Source of the DNA: Phycisphaerae bacterium
Lineage (GTDB): Bacteria > Planctomycetota > Phycisphaerae > Sedimentisphaerales > Anaerobacaceae
Length of the DNA: 5,405 nucleotides
Assembly: GCA_030602845.1 (NCBI GenBank)
Contig: JAUVYZ010000161.1
Location: forward strand, 1 to 5,405
Direction of reading: 5' to 3'
Shown in pieces: positions 4,842-5,405 of the stretch. The stretch's first letter is position 1; the number at the start of each line of letters is the position of its first letter. The notes below the pieces were generated by a model that saw nothing but the letters and a program-made list of their open reading frames with translations, did not search any database and had not been told where the DNA came from. The translations under genes were made by a program, and so were the position numbers.

Positions 4842-5321
4842 TCAACTCGAAATGCCCATTTCTTCATCCGTGATATTGTATTGCTTGCGGTAGCGCTCTG
4901 GTATCCTACGCAGCAGCACCCTCGCCTTGGCGGCTTCTGCGCTGTCCGGCCACCGTTGGATTATCTGGCGGCAAAAATCCACGCATCTTTTATAACTCAT
5001 GAGCGGCTTGCGGGCGATTCTAAATTCTGTCTCGGCCCACTGATACAACCTCGACGCCTCTATATTTTGTTTTAACTGTTCCATCTCATCGAGCTGGGGC
5101 TGGGGTGGCTTATCTGCCCTTTTTGCCTTTGCCTGCTTTGCCTTTAGTTCAGCTTCGGCAAGCTCGGCCTGAAACTTGGCTTCCTGGGCCTCCACCAGTT
5201 TTTCGACCCTCTCGAAATCCGTTGCCTCGTTAATTCCGGAAGACAGGAAGTTCGCCAACAAAACCACTCCAATTATAATGATAATCACAAGAGCCGCTAT
5301 TTTCAGCCAGAATGTACTCAT
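4842..5321 (-). CDS. Small membrane-anchored coiled-coil protein of unknown function
   Basis: I do not recognise this 159-residue protein. Residues about 4-24 (FWLKIAALVIIIIIGVVLLAN) form one hydrophobic membrane segment near the N-terminus. Residues about 35-75 are rich in Ala, Glu, Lys and Gln and should form a coiled coil; a Pro-rich break (KPPQPQ) and a second helix follow. The C-terminal part (YKRCVDFCRQIIQRWPDSAEAAKARVLLRRI) looks like one tetratricopeptide-like helix pair of the kind seen in YbgF-type envelope proteins. It is probably a bitopic inner-membrane protein with an unclear orientation. I chose ATG 5319-5321; AAGGAG lies about 12 nt upstream, a little far, but a TTG at 5331-5333 would overlap that site. 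It is the first gene visible in the operon with the synthase and isomerase. Confidence 0.75.
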   Translation of the reverse strand: MSTFWLKIAALVIIIIIGVVLLANFLSSGINEATDFERVEKLVEAQEAKFQAELAEAELKAKQAKAKRADKPPQPQLDEMEQLKQNIEASRLYQWAETEFRIARKPLMSYKRCVDFCRQIIQRWPDSAEAAKARVLLRRIPERYRKQYNITDEEMGISS

Positions 5322-5344
5322 AATTACCGCCAACTCCTTCTAAT

Positions 5345-5379
5345 ATTGATTATTGATTATTGGTTATTGATTATTTATA
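5345..5379. repeat. 7-bp tandem repeat upstream of the membrane-protein gene
   Basis: On the plus strand ATTGATT, ATTGATT, ATTGGTT, ATTGATT and a decayed ATTTATA follow one another with no gaps. The run ends a few bases before the ribosome site of the membrane-protein gene, so it would lie in that gene's leader or promoter. The rest of the edge (5380-5405) is A/T-rich with no promoter I can defend. Confidence 0.75.
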
Positions 5380-5405
5380 ATCGATTTTACTGTTTAGTTT
5401 TCTTT

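Noticed and set aside
4842..4844. Read-through of the TGA between the membrane-protein gene and the synthase, giving a fusion.
   Set aside because: The two frames coincide, but no stem-loop or recoding signal is visible, and a membrane-anchored fusion to ThyA is not known to me. A separate start is simpler.

Overview
The window is a chromosomal stretch of what looks like a Planctomycetota-type bacterium. That assignment is an inference from gene content: an NrdR and ATP-cone pair, a divergent thymidylate synthase beside a parvulin, an FHA protein, and long repeat-rich spacers. It was not tested by any search. Except for a gene fragment at the left edge, every gene reads on the minus strand, so the layout is best read from right to left.

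Region 1 (5405 to 3019, minus) is a likely three-gene operon. It holds a small membrane-anchored coiled-coil protein, a thymidylate-synthase-family enzyme and a parvulin-type peptidyl-prolyl isomerase. The synthase appears to begin upstream of any conventional start codon: conserved-looking coding sequence continues in frame back to the stop of the preceding gene.

Region 2 (3018 to 2188) has no protein gene but is dense in signals. It contains a cluster of short hairpin repeats (2781-2946), a probable unrecognised structured RNA with its own promoter and a strong intrinsic terminator (about 2687 to 2438), and then the nrdR promoter. Two NrdR-box-like operators sit on that promoter with 31-bp start-to-start spacing, which suggests autoregulation.

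Region 3 (2187 to 1033, minus) holds nrdR, the ribonucleotide reductase repressor, followed by a stand-alone protein with two ATP-cone-like segments. Both sense or are predicted to sense (d)ATP. With the thymidylate synthase further upstream, the window has a deoxynucleotide-supply theme.

Region 4 (1032 to 421) holds a second hairpin-repeat pair, closely related to part of the first cluster, then a promoter region with overlapping divergent promoters, and a minimal FHA-domain gene. Region 5 (2-286, plus) is the C-terminal end of an SMP-30/gluconolactonase-like protein, converging on the FHA gene.

The points most worth a second look are the unidentified RNA with mutually exclusive pairings near its terminator, the paired NrdR boxes, the hairpin repeats with compensating stem ends, the imperfect 7-bp tandem repeats found in the leaders of three different genes, and the missing start codon of the thymidylate synthase.
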